A stretch of DNA of 64,000 nucleotides from Bacteroidota bacterium (GTDB lineage Bacteria; Bacteroidota; Bacteroidia; Bacteroidales; Paludibacteraceae), in contig JAJYBB010000004.1 of assembly GCA_021779195.1 (NCBI GenBank), forward strand, positions 124,001 through 188,000, in the 5' to 3' direction. How positions within the stretch are numbered: position 1 is the first letter of the stretch; every line of letters starts with the position of its first letter. The notes beneath the pieces are model-generated. The model was not told the origin of the DNA. It searched no databases and was given only the letters and a program-made list of their open reading frames with translations. Below, piece after piece: positions 26,611-35,720 of this stretch. A program made the translations under genes and the position numbers.

Positions 26611-27174
26611 ATGATATATAATCCTTTGGATACACAAGAAATAGATATAATTGTTGCAGGCTGCATTCAAGGCGACAGCAAGCATCGAAAAGCGTTTTAC
26701 ATGTTATTTGCTCCCCACATGTTAAGCGTCAGTCATCGATATGCCCGAAATCGTGAAGATGCCGAAGATATATTTCAGGAAAGCGTGCTGAAAACCTTTA
26801 ACAATATACATCAATTAAAAGATCTTGATAAAATTAAATGGTGGACAAAGCGAATTGTAATCAACGAAGCTATTCAGTTTTATAACAAAAACCGAAAATT
26901 GGTATTTACTGAAAATTATGAACTGCTTCAGCAGTGCGAAGATTTTCAGAATGACATTTATAAAAATCTGGAATTAGAAGAAGTGCTGGAGGCAATAAGA
27001 GCTTTACCCGATAAAATGAGATTAGTTATAAATCTTTATGCAATAGAAGGTTACTCTCACGATAAAATCGCTGGTATGTTAAATATTTCGGTAGGAACTT
27101 CCAAATCAAATTTATTTGATGCACGCAAAAGAATCAAGGGACTGTTAAGCAACGTAAGGAGGGAAATTATATGA
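26611..27174 (+). CDS. ECF-type RNA polymerase sigma factor
   Basis: 187 residues. Region 2: MLSVSHRYARNREDAEDIFQESVLKTFNNI, then IKWWTKRIVINEAIQFY. Region 4: ALPDKMRLVINLYAIEGYSHDKIAGMLNISVGTSKSNLFDARKRIK, a helix-turn-helix for the -35 region. Its stop overlaps the start of the next gene by ATGA, so the two are translationally coupled; the partner is the likely anti-sigma. Target genes are unknown, though its own operon is a usual target. Confidence 0.93.
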   Translation: MIYNPLDTQEIDIIVAGCIQGDSKHRKAFYMLFAPHMLSVSHRYARNREDAEDIFQESVLKTFNNIHQLKDLDKIKWWTKRIVINEAIQFYNKNRKLVFTENYELLQQCEDFQNDIYKNLELEEVLEAIRALPDKMRLVINLYAIEGYSHDKIAGMLNISVGTSKSNLFDARKRIKGLLSNVRREII

Positions 27175-28631
27175 TTGAAGATTTACACGACGAATTAGAC
27201 AATTTTCTGAAAGCATCTTTCGAAAATCACAAGTTGATTCCTGATGATAGATTATGGAACGAGTTGGTTCCGCGAATGTCCATTAAATCGGTTTCTTATT
27301 CAAAATATATCAAAATGCGAAACGCATTGATTGGAACAGCAGCCTCATTGGTCGGTGCAATATTTCTTTTAATTGCGTTAAATACAAATATTTTTAAATC
27401 TCAACACTTTGCAATTGAATCAGCAAGAAAACCAGTAGAACAATCATTCCGATCCTTAAAAAACGATCAAGCACAACGTATTAAACCACATCAAGAAGAA
27501 ATAGCAAAACATACCGAACCTTTTATCAACCATTTAAACAAACCTCATTCCACAACTAAAAACCAAATTTTAACAACTTCTCCAACAATTGAAGATCAAA
27601 CCTCGAAAGAATTTTTAGCATCCGAATCATCTGAATCGATTCAGTTAAACAAACAAAACCCGCAAAATGAACAATCGTCGCAAAACGCTTCAGTCAAAGA
27701 TAGCGTGACAACTGAAAAAATCATGGCAAAAACAATGGTGGAATTTTCAACCTCTGTAGACACATCTAAAATCAGCAATTTCGCCAAAAAAAACAAACCA
27801 TCAGTATCAAAACCCGAAAAGCCTATCCTCGAATTTCCTAAAATTGATTTTTCCACCTGGAATCAAGGTAAATTAAATCCGTTTGCAAGTTCGGAATCAT
27901 ACCAAAATCAGGGTAAATTTAGCTTTAAAGAATTTTTTAAACGAATTGAAATCGGAATATCTGCATCCCCTTTCTTGGCTACACGTAGCTTATCACCAGT
28001 CAGTGCAATCGGAAATGCAAACTTCGATGTGCAGTATTATAACAATATCGAAAAATCTGTCATTTCAGGATCTGCAGGAATCGACATTGCTTTTAAATCG
28101 AACGAAGACTGGACTTTTATTACGGGATTCCATCTTTCAAATTATCAGCAACAAACACAAAGTGATGCTTTACATCGCGAAGTCATTCATTCCAACGAAC
28201 TTATGCTTTTCACTTCGGCAGGTAAAATCCCCATTTATGGTACAGGAATAGATCAATTGCCAATTCTGTCAGTAATAAACACAAATGTGAGTATCAATTA
28301 TTTTGAAATACCGCTTATAGCACGTTATTATTGGTTTCAGAATGTATATATCGATGCCGGAATAGATTATTCGCGCATCACTTCGACCAAAACAACAATA
28401 AAAGCAGAAGATTATGCCGGAAATTTAAGTTATTTTGAAATTGCGGGATTGAACAAAAATGCATTCAAAACTCTTTTAGGTATAGGATTTGATTTTAAAC
28501 TGAATAAACATATACAATTAGAATTGGGACCCGAAGCAAAATGGCAAATCAATCCTCTGAATGGTGTGGAAATAAACACACACCCCTTATATTTGGGAAT
28601 ACGTACCGGATTGCGCTTTTCACTCAATTGA
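27171..28631 (+). CDS. Putative anti-sigma factor fused to an outer-membrane beta-barrel domain
   Basis: 486 residues. Residues 1-48 form a short cytoplasmic segment with DDRLWNELVPRM, like Bacteroidetes anti-sigma N-termini. One membrane helix follows at about 52-70 (ALIGTAASLVGAIFLLIAL). Residues 75-250 are a low-complexity linker rich in Lys, Gln, Ser, Pro and Glu. From about 257 a PorT-like beta-barrel begins (RIEIGISASPFLATRSL) with alternating strands to the end (LYLGIRTGLRFSLN). The architecture implies a chain crossing the inner membrane and reaching the outer membrane. It overlaps the sigma gene by 4 bp. Anti-sigma role is inferred from coupling, not from a recognised domain. Confidence 0.75.
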   Translation: MIEDLHDELDNFLKASFENHKLIPDDRLWNELVPRMSIKSVSYSKYIKMRNALIGTAASLVGAIFLLIALNTNIFKSQHFAIESARKPVEQSFRSLKNDQAQRIKPHQEEIAKHTEPFINHLNKPHSTTKNQILTTSPTIEDQTSKEFLASESSESIQLNKQNPQNEQSSQNASVKDSVTTEKIMAKTMVEFSTSVDTSKISNFAKKNKPSVSKPEKPILEFPKIDFSTWNQGKLNPFASSESYQNQGKFSFKEFFKRIEIGISASPFLATRSLSPVSAIGNANFDVQYYNNIEKSVISGSAGIDIAFKSNEDWTFITGFHLSNYQQQTQSDALHREVIHSNELMLFTSAGKIPIYGTGIDQLPILSVINTNVSINYFEIPLIARYYWFQNVYIDAGIDYSRITSTKTTIKAEDYAGNLSYFEIAGLNKNAFKTLLGIGFDFKLNKHIQLELGPEAKWQINPLNGVEINTHPLYLGIRTGLRFSLN

Positions 28632-28802
28632 TAAACTGATTATTAAAAAAACATTTAAGCATTATATTTTGATTATCAACACTATAAAAAGATGGCTTAT
28701 TTAATTTTCATAAAATTATCCTGTCGACCCAACCTTTTTTCGTCTTGCTAATCTTTAATAGTATATACAATTAAATAATCAAAACTCTAAAAAAAGGAAA
28801 GT

Positions 28803-29540
28803 ATGAAAACTCAACTGAAATTCACAAGTATTTTGCTCGTTGGCATTGCCATTCTATTTACTAATTGTACAGGTAGTACAGGTAAAGTTCCAGGTTCGTT
28901 GAATCTGAAAGCAGCTTCGTTAAAAATTGGAGCTGTTCCGGTAGCAACCATTTCAAATGTTTCCCTTACTTCTGCAATTGTTCAAATTCAAAATCTGGTT
29001 ATTGAAGAGAATTCCGAAAATAATTCCCAGTCGAATATGGAGAACAATATGGACTCAAACTTGCCCGATGGAACTGCTGAAGGTGTAAAAACAGCCGAAA
29101 ATGATAATGGTAACATTACATTGGCAGGCCCTTATGTGCTCAATGTATTGAGTGGAAATGCACTGATTGATAATGTAAGTTTGCAGCCGGGTAATTACAA
29201 ACAAGTCAATTTTAGTTTTGTTTCGAATAAAACAAACGCTCATTCGATCGTAATAACCGGAAATTTCAACAAAAACGGGATTCTGGTTCCATTTACAATT
29301 ACATCCGACATTACCAATTCCATTCAGCTTCCGCTTTCAGGCACTGGATTAACCATTACTACAGGAACAACCTCTACACTTTCAATTGTATTTGATGTGA
29401 ATGCCTGGATAAAAAATCTTGATTTTTCAACGGCAACGATTACAAACAATTCGATAAACATAAGTAATACCGAAAACCAAGCTTTGTATACTGTTTTCAT
29501 CAATGCTTTGGCAGCTAACATTGATACTGAAAAAGATTAA
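28803..29540 (+). CDS. Putative lipoprotein, DUF4382-like pattern
   Basis: 245 residues. The signal peptide ends at a lipobox-like LFTNC (Cys near 22), so it is probably a lipoprotein. The mature part contains VSLTSAIVQIQNLVIEE, an acidic Asn-rich insert, then LAGPYVLNVLSGNALIDNVSLQPGNYKQVNFSFV, which resembles the 'value attached by cost of tuning' beta-sandwich pattern of DUF4382 lipoproteins. The assignment is weak. It has its own terminator and lies 171 bp after the barrel gene. Confidence 0.6.
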   Translation: MKTQLKFTSILLVGIAILFTNCTGSTGKVPGSLNLKAASLKIGAVPVATISNVSLTSAIVQIQNLVIEENSENNSQSNMENNMDSNLPDGTAEGVKTAENDNGNITLAGPYVLNVLSGNALIDNVSLQPGNYKQVNFSFVSNKTNAHSIVITGNFNKNGILVPFTITSDITNSIQLPLSGTGLTITTGTTSTLSIVFDVNAWIKNLDFSTATITNNSINISNTENQALYTVFINALAANIDTEKD

Positions 29541-29569
29541 ATAACTGATTTCATGCATTTGTATAAAGA

Positions 29570-29612
29570 AAAATACGCGTAAATAAACAATAAGTTACGC
29601 GTATTTTTTAAT
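29570..29612 (+). terminator. Terminator after the putative lipoprotein gene
   Basis: AAATACGCGTAA pairs perfectly with TTACGCGTATTT around an 11-12-nt loop and is followed by a T-run (TTTTTTAATTG). Confidence 0.9.
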
Positions 29613-29701
29613 TGTTTATCAAAATGGATTATTAATTTTAGATGCTATATTATTCATACATAATACAATATATCATTTATCTCCGACCAAACCGTAACTG
29701 T

Positions 29702-32230
29702 ATGTTTTGTAAAAAAAATTTTCTTTCGTTGATAATTTTGACTCCGCTTTTACTGAGCGCACAAAACAAAATATCCGGATTAGTAACTGATTCACTTACC
29801 AAACAGCCCATCCCATTTGTTTCAGTTTACTTTAAAGGATCAACATTCGGTGCTATGACGGATAATTCGGGAAAATTTTTATTAAGCATTCCATTAAAAG
29901 TAAATATTTTAGAAGTTTCATCGGTTGGATATCGAAAAAAAACAATTAATATTTCAAATTTATCAAAATTAATAAACCTGAAAATTCAGCTTTGTCAGTC
30001 AGCCGTAGCTTTAAATGAGTTTATTGTTAAACCCAAACGTGAGAAATACAAAAAGAAAGGAAACCCTGCGGTAGAGTTCGTTCGTAAGGTAATTGCCGAG
30101 AAAGACAAATTTAATCCATATAATAAACCTTACTTTCATTACCGGCATTATGAAAAAATAAGTATTGCTCTCAACAACTTTCATTCTTCAAAGAAAAAAG
30201 GGCTGTTCGGTCGTTTCAGTAACTCAAACCAATATGTTGATTATTCAATGATTACGGGAAAGCCTGTGCTTCCGATTTCCACTAAAGAGTTGATCGAACA
30301 GTATTATTATCGTAAGTCACCCCGATCTGTGAAGACAATTATTGAAGCGAAAAAAAGTGCAGGAATTGACCAAATGCTTTCCGAAGATGGTGTGGAACAA
30401 TTTTTAAATGATGTTTTTAAAAATATAGATATTTACGACAATGACATTCATTTATTTCTAAAAACATTTGTAAGCCCTCTTTCAACCGGAGGTCCCGATT
30501 TTTATAAATACTACTTGTTAGACACACTTCAAATTAATGGACAGCGTTGCGTCGATTTGGGATTTGTTCCTTTTGTATCTGAATCGACGGGCTTCACGGG
30601 GCATTTATACATCACCCTCGACTCTGTCAACTTTGTAAAAAAAGTTCAGTTAAACTTACCTCGGGATATCAACCTCAATTTCATTCAATATATGCTTATC
30701 GAACAAAATTTCGACCGTGCAGCCGATGGTACACGCTTGTTGAAAAAAGATGAGGTTGCAGTTGAATTTTCAGTTTTTACCAAAGCCAAAGGCTTTTATG
30801 CTCGCCGAACAAATCTGTACTCACAATATTCTTTCTCACGCCCAATGGATTCTAAAATCTTTTCACAGCCTGAAGCTTCAAAGGAAGATACCAATGCAAG
30901 CTCTCAACCCGATTCGTACTGGAAAACTAATCGTCCGGATTCAGCGCAAAAAGATGCCAATTCGGTAGACCGAATGCTGACCCAATTTCGACAAAACCCG
31001 CTTTTTTATTATTCTGAAAAAGTGTTTTCAGCCTTAGTTACAGGTTATATTTCAACAAGTTCGACAAATAATCTATTCTCTCTGGGACCAATGTACAGCA
31101 CCATAAGTTTAAGCTCTTTTGAGGGTTTGCGCGTTCGTGTAGGTGGATTTACAACTGCCAAACTCAACGACCATTGGTTTGGAAATGGGTATTTGGCTTA
31201 TGGAACGAAAGATAAACGACTGAAATACAATGCAGTTTTAGAATATTCATTTAACAAGAAAAAAGAACAAGCCAACGAATTCCCCATTCACTCACTTCGG
31301 TTTTCGTACAATTATGATTTAAACAGGCTAGGACAGCAGTATCTATATTCAACATCCGACAATTTATTCCTATCATTAAAGCGACAACCCGATACTAAAA
31401 TTGACTATATCAGAAACGTACAACTAAGTTATAATAATGAATTTTACACACATTTTGCTTTTGGAGTTGATTTTCGATACCGCACAGAGTATGCAAGCAC
31501 GTATGTTCCATTTATTAATGTTTCAACAGGGCAATCGATTGAAGCCTTTAATCTGGGTGCAGTAGAATTAAAAATGAGATATGCACCAGGCGAAAAATTT
31601 TACCAAACCTTCAGCAAACGTCATAACATTACCCGCGATGCTCCTGTATTTAGCTTATCACATATCTCTGCCATGAAAGGAATTCTTAATTCTTCGTACA
31701 CTTACAACCGTACTGAACTTGGTTTTCAAAAAAGGTTCTGGTTTTCAGCGTACGGAAATGCCAACATTATTCTCAAAGCTGGAAAAGTATGGAACAAAGT
31801 TCCATTCCCCTTGCTCATTATCCCAAATGCAAATCTTTCGTATACCATTCAATATGAATCGTATTCACAAATGAATGCCATGGAATTTATAAATGACCAA
31901 TACGTCTCGTGGGATGCAAATTATAACATGAATGGATGGCTACTCAATAGAATTCCATTTCTTAAAAAACTTAAATTAAGAGAAATTCTTTCGTTTAGAG
32001 GCTTGTATGGTTCTTTGAGTAAACAGAATAACCCTGCCTTTAACCCGAATTTGTACCGATTCCCTACAGGATCATACACCATGGGAAAGTTGCCCTACAT
32101 GGAAGCCGTGGTAGGTGTTGAAAATATTTTTAAATGTCTTCGGATCGATTATGTCTGGCGACTTAACTATTTAAACCATCCGAATATTGAGAAAAGTGGC
32201 TTGAGAGTGAGTTTAGATTTCACATTCTGA
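29702..32230 (+). CDS. DUF5686 family outer-membrane protein with carboxypeptidase-like regulatory domain
   Basis: 842 residues from the ATG at 29702, which starts a signal peptide (MFCKKNFLSLIILTPLLLSAQ); an open ATG 20 codons upstream has none. Residues 22-100 are a CarboxypepD_reg-like/CNA-B sandwich (ISGLVTDSLTKQPIPFVSVYFKGSTFGAMTDNSGKF; VSSVGYRKK). The rest matches DUF5686: KYKKKGNPAVEFVRKVIAEKDKFNPYN, a central plug-like part, and a C-terminal barrel ending SGLRVSLDFTF. It is probably an outer-membrane barrel similar in plan to TonB-dependent receptors; ligand unknown. Confidence 0.85.
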   Translation: MFCKKNFLSLIILTPLLLSAQNKISGLVTDSLTKQPIPFVSVYFKGSTFGAMTDNSGKFLLSIPLKVNILEVSSVGYRKKTINISNLSKLINLKIQLCQSAVALNEFIVKPKREKYKKKGNPAVEFVRKVIAEKDKFNPYNKPYFHYRHYEKISIALNNFHSSKKKGLFGRFSNSNQYVDYSMITGKPVLPISTKELIEQYYYRKSPRSVKTIIEAKKSAGIDQMLSEDGVEQFLNDVFKNIDIYDNDIHLFLKTFVSPLSTGGPDFYKYYLLDTLQINGQRCVDLGFVPFVSESTGFTGHLYITLDSVNFVKKVQLNLPRDINLNFIQYMLIEQNFDRAADGTRLLKKDEVAVEFSVFTKAKGFYARRTNLYSQYSFSRPMDSKIFSQPEASKEDTNASSQPDSYWKTNRPDSAQKDANSVDRMLTQFRQNPLFYYSEKVFSALVTGYISTSSTNNLFSLGPMYSTISLSSFEGLRVRVGGFTTAKLNDHWFGNGYLAYGTKDKRLKYNAVLEYSFNKKKEQANEFPIHSLRFSYNYDLNRLGQQYLYSTSDNLFLSLKRQPDTKIDYIRNVQLSYNNEFYTHFAFGVDFRYRTEYASTYVPFINVSTGQSIEAFNLGAVELKMRYAPGEKFYQTFSKRHNITRDAPVFSLSHISAMKGILNSSYTYNRTELGFQKRFWFSAYGNANIILKAGKVWNKVPFPLLIIPNANLSYTIQYESYSQMNAMEFINDQYVSWDANYNMNGWLLNRIPFLKKLKLREILSFRGLYGSLSKQNNPAFNPNLYRFPTGSYTMGKLPYMEAVVGVENIFKCLRIDYVWRLNYLNHPNIEKSGLRVSLDFTF

Positions 32231-32573
32231 GCATAACGCTGTTTCCAACCTTTTCAATACACAATGGTTTGTAAAAATAACATATTTTAAATGCTAATTC
32301 GCAAGGTTACCACAGTCGCTAAGAAAAACTTTTGAGTTATTCTCTTTACGTCTTTAGCAAATTTTTATTGATTATCTATCAGATAGCTATTTAATCGCTG
32401 AGTCTTTGCGTTAAAAAATTTCATTTTGAAAACTGAATTTTGTATTGATAGTAAACTTTTAAAATTTATTTCTTTGATTATCAATAGATAACACTATTTT
32501 ATAACGAACTATTAAATACAATAATGTACAATAAAATCAGAACCGGGCACTTTACAAAAAAAATACTGAGAAA
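32231..32573. other. Intergenic region with a short dispersed motif
   Basis: 343 bp between convergent genes. No convincing gene or T-tailed terminator. It contains GAGTCTTTGCGTT at 32400-32412, which recurs at 60425-60437, and a related CTTTACGTCTTTAGCAAA at about 32345. Confidence 0.5.
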
Positions 32574-33326
32574 TTATCGTCCTTTTTCATTTAACAAATT
32601 GGTATTATGTTTTAATATTTTCAAAATGAAATATAAAGTTGCCAAAATTATTGTAAACCAGAAAATCCAATTAAAATCAATAATAATCTGTTTACTTTCA
32701 ATAGAATAACTTAAATTATGAAACACAAAGAGCAATAAAAAAATTGCCACCAATCCATTTTTCTCCTTTTTCAGTACTTTTTTTAAACTAAATGGATAAG
32801 TCGGTTTTATATAACTTCGAAATGAAGGTAAAAAAGCAGAAGTACGGGAAGCCCAATTACTGTAAACCGAACGAAATTTACGACGCAAAAATTGTTCTTC
32901 AGCAAACATAATTCGCTCATAATAAATCCAATATACAAATGCAAACAAAATGATAAACCATACATTAACCGTGAGTAAAACTGCACCCAACCACATGAAA
33001 AAATTTCCCAGATAAAGAGGATGCCGTACCAAAGAATAAAATCCTGACGTATTTAACTTTTCAGCTACCTGGCCCTCCTTGGTGTTTCTGCCCGAAGTGT
33101 TTGCTGGAGTAAACCCAACAGTAAATACACGGATAAAAAGACCAAACAATGAAACGAATAAACTTAATACTTCAATCCATGAATAAGAAATAGGATTGTT
33201 AAAATCAGGGTCTGTTTTCTGCAAAATGAAAACAATTAATCCAATTGCCACAAAAATCAGAGGAAAATTGCTTCGATATTTAAACAAAAAATTCCCCTGT
33301 GCCTCAAATTCTTCCTGTAATGCCAT
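32574..33326 (-). CDS. Isoprenylcysteine methyltransferase-like membrane methyltransferase
   Basis: 250 residues with about five membrane helices. The signature is SGFYSLVRHPLYLGNFFMWLGAVLL followed by YWIYYERIMFAEEQFLRRKF, the SAM-binding pattern of ICMT/PEMT-type integral membrane methyltransferases. The extended C-terminus carries two more hydrophobic segments. Substrate cannot be inferred: bacterial members act on lipids or isoprenoid quinones, and many are uncharacterised. It faces DUF5686 convergently and has no operon partner. Confidence 0.8.
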   Translation of the reverse strand: MALQEEFEAQGNFLFKYRSNFPLIFVAIGLIVFILQKTDPDFNNPISYSWIEVLSLFVSLFGLFIRVFTVGFTPANTSGRNTKEGQVAEKLNTSGFYSLVRHPLYLGNFFMWLGAVLLTVNVWFIILFAFVYWIYYERIMFAEEQFLRRKFRSVYSNWASRTSAFLPSFRSYIKPTYPFSLKKVLKKEKNGLVAIFLLLFVFHNLSYSIESKQIIIDFNWIFWFTIILATLYFILKILKHNTNLLNEKGR

Positions 33327-33487
33327 ATGTAATCAGAAATAAAGGATTATGAATTGATTAAATATTAACTGCAAGTATTACATACCTTAACAGACAAATA
33401 ACAAATTATAAACAGCGACAAAAATAATTATTATTTTAATAATATATTCAATAATATGCAATAACTTTCAATTATTATATATTCAAA

Positions 33488-34327
33488 CTAAACAAAACAC
33501 TTGATCATTCGGTCATTCCCTGAAATATCTTGACGTAATTCAACTTTATGAAATCCCATACTAATTAACATTTCAGCTACAGTATTGCCTGTTGATCGAT
33601 TAATTTCGAAATACAATTCTCCACCGAAATTCAAATGTACCTGCGCAAAAGCAGCAATATGTCGATAGAATAAAAGTGGATCGTTATCCGGAACAAAAAG
33701 AGCAAGAGACGGCTCATATTTTACAACATTGGTTAGCATCTCATTTTTTTCTTTTTCAAGTACATAAGGTGGATTACTCACGATAATATCCCATCGAGAA
33801 TTCAACAAAGGAGCATCTAAAATGTCAATCTTTGAAAATTGAACTGGTACATGGTTTAATTCGGCATTTTTTTGAGCAGTTTTAAGTGCAGATTCTGAAA
33901 CATCAAATGCGTAAACAGTTGATTGGGAAAACAAATGTTTCAAACTCACGGCAATGCAACCACTGCCGGTACCGATATCCAATATTTGAATTCTGCTTTT
34001 CAAATTATGATCATTGCAAATCCAGCAAACCAACTCTTCTGTTTCAGGACGGGGAATCAATACCGAAGAATTGACCTTGAAAATCAATCCGTAAAATTCA
34101 GTTTCGCCCAAAACATATTGAATTGGTTCAAAATTTTGCAGTTTAATTATAAAACTTTCAATTTGTTGCCTTATTTCATCAGAAAAAATAGTACTTTTGT
34201 TAATGATTTGTTCAGTGTGCGAAAAACCGGTAAGTTTTTCTAATATCAAGTAAGTGAAACTTTTAATTTCTGTCTCAGGATATAATCCCTGAAGTTTTGA
34301 TTGAATATAACGAGCGGCTTTTTCCAT
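33488..34327 (-). CDS. prmC: Peptide chain release factor glutamine methyltransferase
   Basis: 279 residues. N-terminal helical domain, then FYGLIFKVNSSVLIPRPETEELV at 79-100, SAM-binding DIGTGSGCIAVSL at 117-129, and the catalytic NPPY at 185-188 (DIIVSNPPYVLEKE). PrmC methylates the Gln of the GGQ motif in release factors RF1 and RF2. It is divergent from ribD with about 50 bp between starts. A minus-strand TATCTTTG sits at 34332-34339, too near the ATG for a normal promoter. Confidence 0.95.
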   Translation of the reverse strand: MEKAARYIQSKLQGLYPETEIKSFTYLILEKLTGFSHTEQIINKSTIFSDEIRQQIESFIIKLQNFEPIQYVLGETEFYGLIFKVNSSVLIPRPETEELVCWICNDHNLKSRIQILDIGTGSGCIAVSLKHLFSQSTVYAFDVSESALKTAQKNAELNHVPVQFSKIDILDAPLLNSRWDIIVSNPPYVLEKEKNEMLTNVVKYEPSLALFVPDNDPLLFYRHIAAFAQVHLNFGGELYFEINRSTGNTVAEMLISMGFHKVELRQDISGNDRMIKCFV

Positions 34328-34376
34328 AACACAAAGATATAAAAAAAAAATTTCTATTTATTCATAATCAACCTTT

Positions 34377-35468
34377 ATGGATTCGACAACAACTGACAAT
34401 ATCAGAAGAAAATCTGAAAACGAACGTTTTATGTTTCGATGTTTACAATTAGCCGGTTATGGCAATAACTTCGTTGCTCCAAATCCAATGGTTGGGGCTT
34501 TGGTGGTTCACAACGGACAAATCATCGGTGAAGGCTTTCATCAGCACTATGGCGATGCACACGCTGAACCCAACGCTATCAATGCAGTTGAAAATCCAGA
34601 ATTACTCAGGGAATCAACTCTTTATGTAAGCCTCGAACCCTGTTCTCATTACGGGAAAACTCCTCCCTGTGCCGATTTAATTATTCGCAGTGGCATTCCA
34701 AAAGTAGTTGTCGGCACGGTTGATCCGAATCCTAAAGTTGCCGGACGTGGTATCGAAATATTGCGCAAAGCGGGCATTTCAGTCGAAGTTGGCATTATCG
34801 AAGAGCATTGTCGTGAATTAAACAAACGATTTTTTACTTTTCATCAATGCAACAGACCTTATATATTTTTAAAGTGGGCACAAACGCACGATGGATTTTT
34901 AGATATTCTTCGCTCCAAACCCGAAGAACCACCCCTGCAAATCTCAAATAGAATCACAAAATTGCTAACACATAAAATTCGTTCCGAAAATCAATCTATT
35001 TTGGTAAGTACCAACACCGTACTGTTAGACAATCCATCGTTAACCGTTCGAAACTGGGGCGGTAAAAATCCAATACGATTAGCAATCGACCGAAAAAATC
35101 GGATTCCGGCTCATTACCATTTATTCGATGGCACCGTTCGAACCATTATTTTTTCAGAATCAACAAATTACAACAAAACCAATGTTGAATATATCTCGAT
35201 GGATGGTGAAACGATCAATCTGAATAAACTACTTCAAAAAATTTACGAACGTAATATTCATTCAATTTTGGTTGAGGGCGGATCAAAATTATTAAACAGT
35301 TTTATTGAAAGCGATTTATGGGACGAAGCCAATGTTGAAGTTTCGCCAGCAAAAATTTCAATCGGTGTCCCTGCACCATTTATTAACTTACAACCCGTTT
35401 CACGTCAAAATATTAACGGGAATGAATGGATGTCGTTTATAAATCCTACAAAAAAATTAAATGTTTAA
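34377..35468 (+). CDS. ribD: Riboflavin biosynthesis deaminase/reductase
   Basis: 363 residues. The deaminase domain carries zinc ligands in DAHAEPNAI (His62, Glu64) and SLEPCSHYGKTPPCADLI (Cys89, Cys98). The reductase domain starts near 155 (PYIFLKWAQTHDGFL) and includes LVSTNTVLLDNPSLTVR and ILVEGGSKLLNSFIE. RibD performs steps 2 and 3 of riboflavin synthesis. No FMN riboswitch is visible in the short divergent spacer. Confidence 0.95.
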   Translation: MDSTTTDNIRRKSENERFMFRCLQLAGYGNNFVAPNPMVGALVVHNGQIIGEGFHQHYGDAHAEPNAINAVENPELLRESTLYVSLEPCSHYGKTPPCADLIIRSGIPKVVVGTVDPNPKVAGRGIEILRKAGISVEVGIIEEHCRELNKRFFTFHQCNRPYIFLKWAQTHDGFLDILRSKPEEPPLQISNRITKLLTHKIRSENQSILVSTNTVLLDNPSLTVRNWGGKNPIRLAIDRKNRIPAHYHLFDGTVRTIIFSESTNYNKTNVEYISMDGETINLNKLLQKIYERNIHSILVEGGSKLLNSFIESDLWDEANVEVSPAKISIGVPAPFINLQPVSRQNINGNEWMSFINPTKKLNV

Positions 35469-35595
35469 ATTTTAAACGATCTTATTTCGGAGTAATTTCA
35501 GACCATTAATGCTCTAAAAAGGCTGTAGTACACTCAAACATTTAATACTCATTGATTGTTATAGTTAATATATCTTTCAATCAATTCTTCAATAC

Positions 35596-35626
35596 TTTGA
35601 TTAAGCTAAAAAATAAACTATTTTTG
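35596..35626 (+). promoter_or_regulatory. Promoter for the GH18-CE4-GT2 gene
   Basis: TTTG at 35596-35599, a 19-nt spacer, then TATTTTTG at 35619-35626: both elements match the Bacteroidetes consensus exactly. It leaves a leader of roughly 90 nt before the ATG at 35721. Confidence 0.65.
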
Positions 35627-35720
35627 CACCCTAAAATAAATACTTCGACAATCTAAACATTATTTTAAACGATTGATTATCAAAATTAACATAATCTTAA
35701 ATTATACCATCTAAAGGTTT

